Source: Macrosoma leucophasiata (taxonomy: Eukaryota; Arthropoda; Insecta; Lepidoptera; Hedylidae). Taken from it: a stretch of DNA of 64,000 bases. Below, one piece after another: positions 46,801 through 55,684 of the stretch; position 1 is the stretch's first letter, and the number at the start of each line of letters is the position of its first letter. Both the position numbers and the translations under genes were made by a program. A model generated the notes under the pieces. That model saw only the letters and a program-made list of their open reading frames with translations, had not been told where the DNA came from and did no database searches. Location: NCBI GenBank assembly GCA_036365455.1, contig JAWQUS010000008.1, positions 14,305,501 to 14,369,500 on the forward strand, in the 5' to 3' direction.

Positions 46801-46894
46801 ACCAGATTTACATAATCAGGTCACTTTTTTACAACTTCGAGCTTACTACAAACGAAAACTCTTTCACTACAAACCTCTACGGACTGCCCTCTAT
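40815..46894 (-). repeat. Right foldback arm: ~37 tandem monomers of ~162 bp, inverted
   Basis: The same two monomer classes as the left arm, but as their reverse complement (TTACTACAAACGAAAATTCT, TTCACTACAAACCTCTA, CCTCCCATACCAGATTTACA or CCTCCCATACCGGATTTTCA). An internal ~814-bp block (five monomers) is duplicated between about 41.9 and 43.4 kb. The outer part mirrors the left arm closely: the blocks near 45.9-46.5 kb match those near 33.9-35.3 kb in reverse. The arm is about 3.4 kb shorter than the left one. Confidence 0.93.
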
Positions 46895-47210
46895 CGTATT
46901 TAGCGATTGTAGTTATAAGAAAACGCTTTTTAAAAACTCAAAAAAAAAAAATTTTGTAAAAAAAAAACTGTTGAACTACAAACGAAAATTCTTTTACTAC
47001 AAACAACTTCTTACGTATACCTATTAGAAACAGCCAAAAAAAAAATATTTTTTTCATGTCGGGGGATGACATTTTTTTAAATTTTTTTTTTTTTTTTGGT
47101 ACTACTACAAACGAAATTACGTTCACTACTATCTACTACATACCCTAATCTATCATTTAAGCCAAAAAAAGAAAAAAAAATTCAAGGTCGGATGCCAAGT
47201 TCACAGAGCC
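46895..47210 (-). repeat. Foldback terminal inverted repeat, right unique part
   Basis: Reverse complement of 29826-30141. It starts with CTATCGTATTTAGCGATTGT and ends at the terminus TCAAGGTCGGATGCCAAGTT then CACAGAGCC. The CGGGGGATGACATTTTTTTA segment and the homopolymer runs differ in length by a few bases only, so the two ends are similar in age. Confidence 0.9.
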
Positions 47211-47220
47211 TCGAGGGCTA
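47211..47220 (+). repeat. Target-site duplication, right copy (TCGAGGGCTA)
   Basis: Exact repeat of 29816-29825, immediately after the right end of the foldback element. Confidence 0.93.
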
Positions 47221-47480
47221 TTATTGACAACACTGATAACGGTGTGAAATATTTTATCTCTGGTTCCGTTGGGATTTTTTAATCTTCTGGAAGTTTCCCA
47301 GAATCACGGAGTTTGTTAATGTGCCCGGAGATGTCAGCAAGCTCGCAACTTGTTTACATGGGCCAAAACGTAACGCAAATCGTGAGTATTTGCATATATG
47401 CTTGATTGCATGCATTTACCTCTGCCTACCACCTTCGGGGATTATAGGGGTGAAGTTACGTTCGTGCGTACTTTTAAAAA
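47221..47480 (-). pseudogene. Retroelement ORF1-like fragment at the foldback insertion site
   Basis: TTTATCTCTGGTTCCGTTGG, TCTGGAAGTTTCCCAGAATC and CGGAGTTTGTTAATGTGCCC match 55086-55165, which belongs to the 159-codon ORF1-like frame on the minus strand. Similarity then stops (about 47345). It is followed by AAACGTAACGCAAATCGTGA and CCACCTTCGGGGATTATAGG, elements also found in reverse at 55690-55795. The fragment is non-coding. Confidence 0.7.
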
Positions 47481-48300
47481 TACTGTATACTGTGATGTGT
47501 ATTAATTATACTAAAAACAAGTGTTCTTTGGCTAAGCTAAGTTAAAAATACCTACTTAAAAAATATAGGTACATTGATTGAATAACATTGGTATTCGCTA
47601 GTATGATCGAGATTCTTTTTTAACATCATATCGCCTTGTCCAACATGTATCTATACCATATTATAAAACAAAGTTCTTCCCGATGTCTGTCTGTCTTTCT
47701 GTCTCTCTGTTCGCGATAAACTCAAAGAATATTCAGCGTGCGTCCGTATGAAAAAAAAGCTTAAATGAGAAAATCTACAAAAGTACGTTAAAATAACATT
47801 TGCTAATCCTTCTACAGAACCAGTGCAAACTAAACGGATATCAAACAATTAGTTCGAGTGCGACCAGTGGTCTAGAAGCACACATTGACTTAACACATCT
47901 TATGTAACATTATTACGCACATTTGCACAGATCAACTCTCCCGACTCTTCCGTGTCGCTCAATTACGCCAGCTAAGCGAAATGGTGTTCATTTATTATCT
48001 CCATAGAGTCTCTTAATTTTAGTACAACCAGCCAGATAGCGATGCACGCCTGCATATATCTCTATCAACCATTTCAGAATGAAATACTGGGGATGGTTTC
48101 GTACGTAATGAACATGATATTTTAGGAATTTGTCTGAATAATATTAAAATATACGTCTGTAGTGCAATTGTATCCCAATTTATAGCCTTGCTAAATTTTG
48201 AAGTTAAATAACATTTAACGCGATAAATGTTTAATTAATATGTAACGAAAAATATTATTTACCTTTCTGATATAAATTTAATTAGGTGCTGTAGGTACCT
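47480..48300. other. Intergenic stretch with dispersed repeat fragment
   Basis: AAGTTCTTCCCGATGTCTGT and CGCGATAAACTCAAAGAATA at 47667-47730 mark a dispersed repeat with a short TCTG tract. Nothing else recognised. Confidence 0.45.
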
Positions 48301-48332
48301 ACTTGTATATCAAATACTTAATACAATTTTAC

Positions 48333-48713
48333 AGTTGCTTTTGTACGCTTTTGCTATTAAAAAAGACAAATAATAACAAATCAAACAGACTGATAGACGC
48401 AACAATAAGGGACCCCTCCGGCCACGCAACCGTAAAGATTGTGTCCAAGTGCGGTAAATATACTGGAACAGCATTCAGCGTCGAAAACAAAGGAAACAGA
48501 AATCTAAATGTAGAATATGACCGCATTTTTCAATTCAAACGAATCCGGGGCCGCGGTAATCGAAACGTATTACGCTATTCCCCTCGACTGCGATTTAAAA
48601 AGGTAAAACAAATGGAACATGTATCATTTGTCAGCTGTAGGGTCGGGCAAGGTACAGTAAAAATCGAAAATTATTTACTTCAATCAGTTAACGTAGCAAA
48701 CGTTGTTAATTAG
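48333..48713 (+). CDS. Unassigned ORF, possible truncated or spliced protein
   Basis: An open frame of about 120 codons ending at TAG 48711-48713. The first ATG is at 48612, so the upstream part (SNRLIDATIRDPSGHATVKI then VSKCGKYTGTAFSV) is either the remainder of a 5'-truncated gene or an exon. A possible acceptor TTTTACAG lies just before 48335. The C-terminal half is basic and Arg/Lys-rich (KRIRGRGNRN, RLRFKK). I do not recognise a family. An AATAAA at 48816 could serve as its poly(A) signal. The neighbouring ORF starts five bases later, so the pair is compactly arranged and unlike typical intron-rich insect DNA. A remnant of an inserted DNA virus is one explanation, but nothing in the sequence proves it. 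Confidence 0.4.
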   Translation, partial: SCFCTLLLLKKTNNNKSNRLIDATIRDPSGHATVKIVSKCGKYTGTAFSVENKGNRNLNVEYDRIFQFKRIRGRGNRNVLRYSPRLRFKKVKQMEHVSFVSCRVGQGTVKIENYLLQSVNVANVVN

Positions 48714-48822
48714 AAACTGTAAAGGTCCTGTAAATGTTTTACTTTTAATTTATATTTTCAAATAGACTGAGGCTTCGCGATTTTTCTGTAAGCAGTTTTG
48801 AGTTTTGTAATTGTAATAAAAG

Positions 48823-49170
48823 ATGTCAACGAATATAAATGATGTTGTTAATGTGTACACCACGCTATTATCTCTAAAACAAAATGCACATGAACAAGTA
48901 GGGCTATATGCGCGAGCAATAATAAAATCACCTCTGCGGCTACCATTTGAACATGTTGCAAATACATTTATTCGCGAAATGTTCAGCGCAGTGCGCTGTG
49001 AATCTGGCTTGCCATTTTTTACAACTCTAATAAAGTGCTGTAAAAAACCCTTGGGTGAAGGCTTCAGTGCTATTGTTTCTGCGAAGCGTAATGTTGTGTG
49101 CGTAATGTTGTGTGCCAATAACAACGTTGAATTATGTATAGTACGCCTTATACCCTATGATAATTACTAA
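48823..49170 (+). CDS. Unassigned 115-residue ORF
   Basis: An intact ATG-to-TAA frame. The sequence near the start (AAAAGATG) is acceptable for animal initiation. The protein is rich in Val, Asn and Cys, with segments LPFEHVANTFIREMFSAVR, LPFFTTLIKCCKKP and VVCVMLCANNNVELCIVRL. It has no signal peptide, no clear membrane span and no motif I recognise. It follows the preceding ORF by 110 bases on the same strand. A 124-codon frame on the opposite strand (48750-49124) overlaps it and I treat that as a shadow, but I cannot exclude the reverse. Confidence 0.42.
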   Translation: MSTNINDVVNVYTTLLSLKQNAHEQVGLYARAIIKSPLRLPFEHVANTFIREMFSAVRCESGLPFFTTLIKCCKKPLGEGFSAIVSAKRNVVCVMLCANNNVELCIVRLIPYDNY

Positions 49171-49244
49171 AGCACTAGATATAACTTACTTCATCTGATA
49201 GAGTAACGTGATTACGAGAATACTCTAGAGCTATTTCACACTTA

Positions 49245-49404
49245 TGGTGAGATTCACAGACCGCACTACGACTTTTACTTTGACCCTACCCTACTTTGCT
49301 TGTAGTAAAGTATGCTTAGAACTGTCAGAAATGTATGGGTTTTGACAGTTCGAAGCGTACTTTGCTCGAAAGTAAAGTCGTAGTGCGGTCTGTGAATCTC
49401 GCCC
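49245..49404. mobile_element. Palindromic MITE, copy 2, with TTA duplication
   Basis: The left end TGGTGAGATTCACAGACCGC pairs with the right end GCGGTCTGTGAATCTCGCCC. Flanking TTA at 49242-49244 and 49405-49407 is a likely 3-bp target duplication, as produced by PIF/Harbinger-type transposases. Same family as 20532-20668. It lies 74 bases after the 115-residue ORF. Confidence 0.82.
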
Positions 49405-49529
49405 TTAGACCGGGTAACGGTATTACCAGTAGAATTGCTATATCCTTTTTTTTACGAGGTGGAAATGCCATTGCTTTCAACCGACTCTTTGGGGGAAGAG
49501 TCAAGATATGAGGGACTTGGACCCTCTAA

Positions 49530-49965
49530 AACCACCTCGGTGGCGAGTGTACACTATAAACACTGCTCCGCTTGCCTACTTGGGGGGGAGGCCTGCAGCT
49601 TACTCCACCACGCTGCTTCAATGCGGATTAGGGAAATGCGGCTTAGTGGCCAACCCGCTGTCCGATGTTTTCAAACCGCCCATAAGGCCTCCGACGAGAT
49701 TTAACGACTGCTACTTATCGATAGCAACCGGGACCGACGGCTTAACGTGCCCTCCGAAGCACGGAAACGCGCATTTTAATTTTTTACTAGCGGTCACCCA
49801 TCACACACCCGACCGCGCCCGTAATGCTTAACCGAGTAGATCGCCTATGATCTACACCAACCGCGGGGCCGCGCTTCATCCCGCGGCTCTTATCCCCTTT
49901 TAATCGCCTCTTACGACCGGCAGAGGATACCTCAGTCCTATTCTAGAATTGCTATAACCTTATTT
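49530..49965 (-). repeat. GC-rich dispersed repeat (LINE 5'-region-like)
   Basis: On the minus strand it starts GGTATCCTCTGCCGGTCGTA then AGAGGCGATTAAAAGG, a sequence that recurs in lepidopteran LINE 5' regions (recalled). It runs to GGAGTAAGCTGCAGGCC. A partial copy is at 27590-27710. The two overlapping plus-strand open frames (49435-49831) are explained by this GC-rich repeat. Confidence 0.6.
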
Positions 49966-50219
49966 ATGACTAGCTAAACCCAGTCATGCTTCTGTGGCTC
50001 AGGGCGATATTAATTATGAGATAAACTTACCGCGCTTGTGGAACTTTCAAGGTAAAGATATAGAACAGAAATACAAAGTTGTATTAAAATTACATTCACT
50101 GACTTATCTTCAAATTTCACAACGAACAATTGTATTTTTAGTAAAGTGGGAGCGTTTTATTTTATTGGATTTTTGCAATAACGCCTAAAACAATGATTGC
50201 GTTTAAAATATTCTAAAAA

Positions 50220-50365
50220 ATGGAAAGCAAGATTGTTCAACTGTCTAGCTATCACGGTTCGTGCAATACAGCCTGGTGACAGACGGACAGATGGACAGCA
50301 GAGTCTTAGTAATAGAGTCCTGATTTTTCCTGAGTCCTTTGGTACGGTACCCTAAAAAATTTATC
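50220..50365 (+). repeat. Dispersed repeat fragment (ACAGACGGACAGATGGACAG type)
   Basis: It contains CTGTCTAGCTATCACGGTTC and GGTGACAGACGGACAGATGG, ending GGTACGGTACCCTAAAAAA. The reverse of the first part forms the 62-bp tandem unit at 25759-25944. Confidence 0.6.
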
Positions 50366-50589
50366 ACAATGTTAATCCCGTATTATGTGATTATCTTCAA
50401 ATGAATGGATAAATACTTGAGAATTTAAGGAACTTCCACGAAATTTGGCGCCCGTTCAAACTAATACTCACAAGTACAAAGCTTTTCTACTTGTAAATGA
50501 CCTTTTGAAATGTTCATGTTCTTTTAGCGGTCCATTTACTAGGAAGTAGTCATACAACATATAAACAAATAATAAATAAATACGGTTAC

Positions 50590-50778
50590 ACTCACAGCCC
50601 TACACTAGGTATAAACCTGTGTCGTAGGCGCCGTTGTACACACACAACACATGCACAAACACCCAGACCGAAACAAATATCTATAGGCCATACAAATATT
50701 TGTCCCGATACGAGGATCGAACCCGCGACCCTTCAAATCAAACGGTCGGCTCACACCGCCGGACTAACCGGGTCATCA
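50590..50778 (-). mobile_element. tRNA-derived SINE, copy 1 of a local cluster
   Basis: The minus strand reads GACCCGGTTAGTCCGGCGGT (A-box region), GGGTCGCGGGTTCGATCCTC (B box), then the body with GGCCTATAGATATTTGTTTC, GGTCTGGGTGTTTGTGCATG and GGCGCCTACGACACAGGTTT. Nearly full length. Related copies are at 51380-51545 and 51588-51800. Confidence 0.85.
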
Positions 50779-51379
50779 AAGTCAGAAAGTGAAATAACAG
50801 TGAATATTCATATTTCTTTGGAGAAAATTATGCTCAGTGCCTTGTGATATGGCATAACGAATCAAAAAAGAATATTATTGGTAGATCGATTATACTTCCA
50901 AGACACAATCATTCTACTGAGGGAAAAGAAGGAAAACTGCCACTAAAATTTCATTATGTATATAGCTACCTACTACAAAATACCTCCGTTTATATTTCAT
51001 GCCGCTTAAAGGAACTTTGAAACTCATTATGAAATTGCCAACCTTTCGGCTACAAACTGGTATAAATATTAATTCTCAATGTTGCCGCACCTGTGCCTCC
51101 GGCGTGTGTTGCAATAGGAGTAAAGCAGAGCGAGCTTTGCCACTAAAATTCCTGTCTCCAGCATTCACAATTATTTTCATTAATTCATCTACCTGAACAT
51201 CAAACGAATTACTTTGTTTTAAATTAGTTGGGATATTAAATTAGCATATATCAGCTGAATGTAACCTATTCTTTGAATCATTTTGCGTTTACTTGCTTGT
51301 AACACAATAATGGATTTCACCAACCTTTTTAACTGGGTGTAACATGAACTCGAGTTTGTATTATAAACTGTTTCTGACG

Positions 51380-51550
51380 ACCAGGTTAGTCCAACCGCTT
51401 GATTTGACATTTTGGTCACATGTTCATAGCCGCACCGAGACATGTAAATATTTTATATGGCCTACAGATTTTGGTGCGGGTCTGAGTATTTGTGTGTGTG
51501 TCTGTACAGCGTCATCCACGATACAGGTTTATACCTAGTGTGGCTTGACG
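51380..51550 (+). mobile_element. tRNA-derived SINE, copy 2 (degenerate)
   Basis: It starts ACGACCAGGTTAGTCCAACC and contains TATATGGCCTACAGATTTTG, GGTGCGGGTCTGAGTATTTG and CGATACAGGTTTATACCTAG. The B box is lost. Confidence 0.75.
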
Positions 51551-51587
51551 ACGTATTTTATTCTTTTAACACTACGTACTATTTGAC

Positions 51588-51805
51588 GACCCGGTTAGTC
51601 CAGCGGTGTGAGATGACTGTTTGATTCGGAGGGTCGCGGGTTCGATCCCCGCACCGGGACAGATGTTTGTATGGCCTACAGATATTTGTTTCGGGTCTGG
51701 GTGTTTGTGTATGTGTTGTATGTGTACAACGGCGCCCATGACATAGGTCTCAAGCCGAAGTCTCCTTCCTAGACTCGATGTGCAATAATTATTGTTGAGC
51801 ACTGT
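51588..51805 (+). mobile_element. tRNA-derived SINE, copy 3 (well preserved)
   Basis: Its tRNA-like head has ACCCGGTTAGTCCAGCGGTG (A box), GGTCGCGGGTTCGATCCCCG (B box) and paired ends (CCCGGT/ACCGGG). The body has GGCCTACAGATATTTGTTTC and GGGTGTTTGTGTATGTGTTG, and the end is CTCGATGTGCAATAATTATT. The intact pol III boxes suggest a recent insertion. Confidence 0.88.
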
Positions 51806-54424
51806 TTATGAATTTGACAATATCAAATGTTTGTTTAAATTGAACTTTGTAAATTTAACTGACAGTTAAATGAACTTGGTTATTTCCCACCAACGTATTA
51901 AAAACCAAAGGAGAATGATACTGTTCCATACATTTTGGGCCCAGGTGTTAACATAACACTTCAAATAATGTCATTTTCAAATTACTGTAAAATAAATAAT
52001 TTGGCATTTTTTGAATTGCCAGTAATTGAAGTTTAAATGATTAAGTAAATGTTGGATTAGATTGCAAATTGTTAACTATATTACTAAATGTACTGGGTTA
52101 ACCAGTAACGACTTTGCGGGCCTAAAATTATCCGTCACTTCAATTATTTTTATTTCATTGGATTTTCGGATTATCACATGCCAGTGAATTATTTTTAAAG
52201 AACAACTTTGATTTCCATTGTAATCTACTACTGTTTGACATTAACGAGTATATAATTGAGTCTCGGTTATGAGGAATTGAACAGGAAAAACCGTTGAACT
52301 TGCATTTTAAACTCGATTTCAGAGTTAAATTCCGCTTAGAACTTTGATGAACTGTGATAATTATATCTAAAATGATTTATGCTGCTGGTGCTGCATAGAA
52401 ATTGACGGAATATATTGTATATGAAAATTGATTCTGTCACATTGTTCACTAGCCACCTTCTCGTATAATTAAAACTTGATTGATAACCGTTTTCAATCAA
52501 ATTATAGATACCGGCAACACACGTGTTGCTTAATATTAGATACAAATTTTTATTTCTATATGTTGTCATATAAATGACTAAGATCCACAGATATGTGCAT
52601 ATTTTTTACTAAATGAGCGCTCACATCTACGTTTATTGATTCTTGATAGGTATAAAAATAATCTTATTTACAAAAATCAATTGCTGTTCGTTAGTCTCGC
52701 TAAAACTCGAGAACGGGTGGACCGATTTGGCTAAATTTGGTTTTGAATGATTTTTTGAAGTCCAGGGAATGTTCAAAAGGTAAGAAAATATGAAGAAATT
52801 GAAGGAGAACAGTAAAAAACACAATTTCATTTTCCCATACAAATAGTCCGTCTCTATCAAACCTTTGACACATAATTTAATTCTGAGGCAATACGAAGTT
52901 TGCCGGGTCAGCTTGTATTCAATGAATTTAAGTATTTTGTAGATTCAAATTAACCTTACCTACTAAATATATATGTAAATTCAAAAAACTTTGAACACTT
53001 CCAAGTATAAATAAAACTTTGTAATTATGATACGCCTTCGGCGGCGTCGTGTGACGGATTGCTCACTTCCCTTCAAAATGGTCGAGGAGAGCAATGGCTG
53101 CCACATGCGTCATACTCGTGAACGGGTGCTGATTGTGGGGACTGGTCTGTTGTGATTTGCGGGTGTTATTTTCTATCACGATATTAAGCTGTTGATGGGT
53201 ATTTGCATATGTGTTTATATGCAAATATTTATATGCCATGGACGTTCACATTATCTTTATTTTATTTCATAATATTTGTATTAAATCTAAGGTTTTGACA
53301 AAAGAGCAACACGCTGGGTTTGTTGGGTAGCGGAGTTCTTCTCAGTAGTGCCTGCACTTGGAACTCTGCTAAGTGAATGACTATGATTATGACGAACAGA
53401 TTTTACATTTTCTTCTATGAAGGAATTTGAAAAATTTGATGATTCACGTATCGGTTAAATATTATTATTAAATTGGTATTTATTAATACCTATTGGATTA
53501 TTATTATAAGTCATTATCTCTAGGTAGCTTATAACCTGACAATGCAAAAGTGTCCTTGTAGACCAATAGGAAATAAATGATTTGAATTTTGTTTTTTTTT
53601 TTTATTATGTTTTAGTTTTTTTTCTAAGTAATTATGGTGGCTTAATTAAACATAAACATATCTTCATGAGAAGTGGCCGTCAAATGCAGATGCATTCATT
53701 TGCTACAGCATTCACTTACTATCAATATGAACTGTGTGCTTGGTTGTCATCATCTATTTCAATAGAAATGAATCGCTAAATGCGTTAATAAGCGCAAAAC
53801 TCGAGAACGGCTGGACCGATTTCGCTAATTCCTTTTTGTTTTGTTTCTTTTAGTCGTTTTTGGAGAACGTTTAAAAAAATTGATAGTAGCGCGAAAAGTT
53901 AAACATATAAGAAAACTTAACGAGCATATTAGCTTTTCTAATGTAAACTTTATGTCATAACGGTCAGTCGATTTACAGGTGTCGCGATAGATGCGATAGT
54001 ATCGATATCAATAGCTCGGTAGGAATTGATGATTGAAAATTACATTAAATTACCAGTAATAACCTACATTATACCCACGCGAAGCCAGGGCGGGAGTCGC
54101 TAGTATGAAATAAATATCAAACGTAACAAACACAAACGTGCAGAATATACTTTTTCATACTTATATATTATATTTAAAAATAGATACGCTAATTACCTTC
54201 ATTTCCCTAATTTTGAGATAAACCGATATGTAGGCATAACAGGTAAAAATGCTCGCAGCACCGGCGCCGTTGGGAACCTAGTAATTAATAAAATTTAATC
54301 CTTTGCACGTAATTACCATTAATTCCGCAAACTCATAAAATGAGCCCCAACCAGTGACAAATTTTCTGAGTGCAAGCTAATGTTTGTGTAAATTTGTGTA
54401 TGTGCTCGCACGAGTGAGTGTACT
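51806..54424. other. Non-coding stretch with LINE-tail-like repeats
   Basis: Two copies of a dispersed family start AACTCGAGAACGGGTGGACC (52706) and AACTCGAGAACGGCTGGACC (53799). The first ends with GCCGGGTCAGCTTGTATT near 52915, the second with GCGAAGCCAGGGCGGGAGTC near 54095. A short piece of the LINE-tail family lies at about 53665-53750. The rest is unassigned, and no gene is seen. Confidence 0.55.
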
Positions 54425-54717
54425 TTTTTTTTTATGTAATAAAAGTGGCAAACAAGCGTGCAGTTCACATTGATGTTAAGTGACGACTGCAGCAGACTAT
54501 AGACACCCACACAATTACCAGAGGTCAAAATGCAGATGCGCTGCCACTCCTGAGGCATTAGGTGTTATGCCTCTGTGCTGGAAATTACAGAGCCGTACAT
54601 TACCACCTGACCGGAACACGATAGTGCTGAACACTACCATTTAGCGGCAAGTATATAAGGTAATGCGGTGGTGCCTACGCCCGCGAGCTCCGTCACTGGA
54701 GCTCTACCACCAGTAAA
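54425..54717 (-). repeat. LINE 3'-tail repeat family, copy 5
   Basis: Complete antisense copy. It has the T-rich start TTTTTTTTTATGTAATAAAA, the AGGTGTTATGCCTCTGTGCT core and the end GAGCTCTACCACCAGTAAAA. Confidence 0.85.
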
Positions 54718-54869
54718 AATATTAGGTAATAACTTTTTTGTGACTAAACTACGGTTACTATAAAACTTCTATAAGTGTTATTTTATATGTTCTCAACGAA
54801 AGAAATGTTTATGATACTTACAACAATAAGCTAGGCTAAGGCTGATTCATATAATTATTTAATTAAGAA

Positions 54870-55065
54870 CTAGCTGTGCCCGCGCCTTTGTTCGCGTGGA
54901 ATAGTGACTTTGGGACTTTGGGCAACGCTTTTGGATATTAAATTTCGATTAATTTAGGATCATTAACACTTTTGGGTAGCTAAAAAGAACTGCCTCAGTA
55001 GCTAGTGATAGCAGGCCACTACTACTACGCTGGGGGTCCTGGGTTCGATTCCCGGGTCGGGGACT
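54870..55065. repeat. Repeat junction with tRNA-like B box
   Basis: AACTAGCTGTGCCCGCGCCT (54869) is a fragment of the 9765 repeat family. AGCAGGCCACTACTACTACG followed by GGGTTCGATTCCCGGGTCGG (55033-55053) is a tRNA-like B-box segment. It precedes the ORF1-like frame and is the counterpart of the left flank of the foldback element (29790-29825). Confidence 0.6.
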
Positions 55066-55481
55066 ATTAGAGGTAACGGTTTAAAATCCTTTATCTCTGG
55101 TTCTATTGGGATTTTTTTCATTTTCTGGAAGTTTCCCAGTATCTCGGAGTTTGGTAAAGTGCCTGGAGATGGCAACAGGTTTGCCACAGGAGGCAGCTTG
55201 TGCAGCTGCTTCGCCACGAAAGCAGGCAAGTCATCCGGATCGGTCTCCTTTAGTAAGGTGATGATGTCTTGGAGACTACGTTCCCCTTTTTCATCCATCC
55301 TGCGGGACGGCATCGTGTCGATCTTGCCGAGCGTCTGGTAGAGAAGCACCTTAGCCGAGCAAACTTCATCTTCTTTGAAGTTAGATTTACAAATATGTAT
55401 AATGCTAACTTCATCCATCGTATCAATGGCATGCTGAATAAACGCCAAGAGTTCATTCGCTACAAGTTTTTCGGTACTCAT
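55002..55481 (-). CDS. ORF1-like protein of probable retroelement origin
   Basis: A 159-codon frame starting at ATG 55479-55481. It reads MSTEKLVANELLAFIQHAID, TMDEVSIIHICKSNF, RSLQDIITLLKETDPDDLPA and FVAKQLHKLPPVANLLP. The pattern (AFIQ-AIDTMDE-S--QIC--NF--DE, then DI---K-TDP--LP-FVA--L-KLPPV) is one I recall as recurring widely in insect genomes as an ORF1/gag-like N-terminal segment in retroelements. I cannot name the element. The last ~20 residues (DPGIEPRTPSVVVV) come from read-through into an adjoining tRNA-like B-box repeat, so the natural C-terminus is lost. A fragment of the same sequence flanks the foldback element at 47240-47345. Confidence 0.6.
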   Translation of the reverse strand: MSTEKLVANELLAFIQHAIDTMDEVSIIHICKSNFKEDEVCSAKVLLYQTLGKIDTMPSRRMDEKGERSLQDIITLLKETDPDDLPAFVAKQLHKLPPVANLLPSPGTLPNSEILGNFQKMKKIPIEPEIKDFKPLPLIVPDPGIEPRTPSVVVVACYH

Positions 55482-55684
55482 AGCGAGGTTGACGTGCAGC
55501 GGCTACAGCCGCGCAACTCGCGAAATAATAATTATTTCGTGCAGTGTGGAACGTCCGTACACAAGCAAACAGTACACTGCACTGCAATTATATACTACCT
55601 ATTATTTATATGTGCTATTAACTAATAGGTTCGAAGTCGGTGCCTAGCCAAAATCACTAAAGTAGGCAATTTCATTGTATTAAA

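Larger units (their letters stand above)
29826..47210. mobile_element. Giant 17.4-kb foldback-type transposable element
   Basis: Both ends carry the same inverted sequence, GGCTCTGTGAACTTGGCATC continuing CGACCTTGA. Inward of about 320 bases of near-identical terminal sequence lie two long arms of tandem ~162-bp monomers, in opposite orientation. They flank a ~1.1-kb centre (39676-40814). A perfect 8-10-bp target duplication flanks the whole. Long inverted repeats built of tandem units are the defining trait of foldback elements such as Drosophila FB and Galileo. FB relates to Mutator-like transposons (9-bp duplications) and Galileo to P elements (7-bp). An 8-10-bp duplication alone does not assign the superfamily. 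No transposase-like frame of useful length exists inside; the recurrent 68-codon frames are by-products of the monomer. It is therefore presumably mobilised in trans. Confidence 0.92.

Noticed and set aside
30142..46894. CRISPR-like array of repeats and spacers
   Set aside because: The whole 162-bp unit is repeated with only class differences. There are no unique spacers, and the setting is an insect genome.
49435..49831. Overlapping plus-strand frames of 89 and 107 codons
   Set aside because: They lie in a GC-rich dispersed repeat that is also present at 27590-27710, and the two frames conflict with each other.
51588..51662. Functional tRNA gene
   Set aside because: The head is followed by a SINE body shared with two neighbouring copies, so it is part of a SINE.
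55269..55625. 118-codon plus-strand frame
   Set aside because: It overlaps the coherent minus-strand ORF1-like frame and has no pattern of its own.
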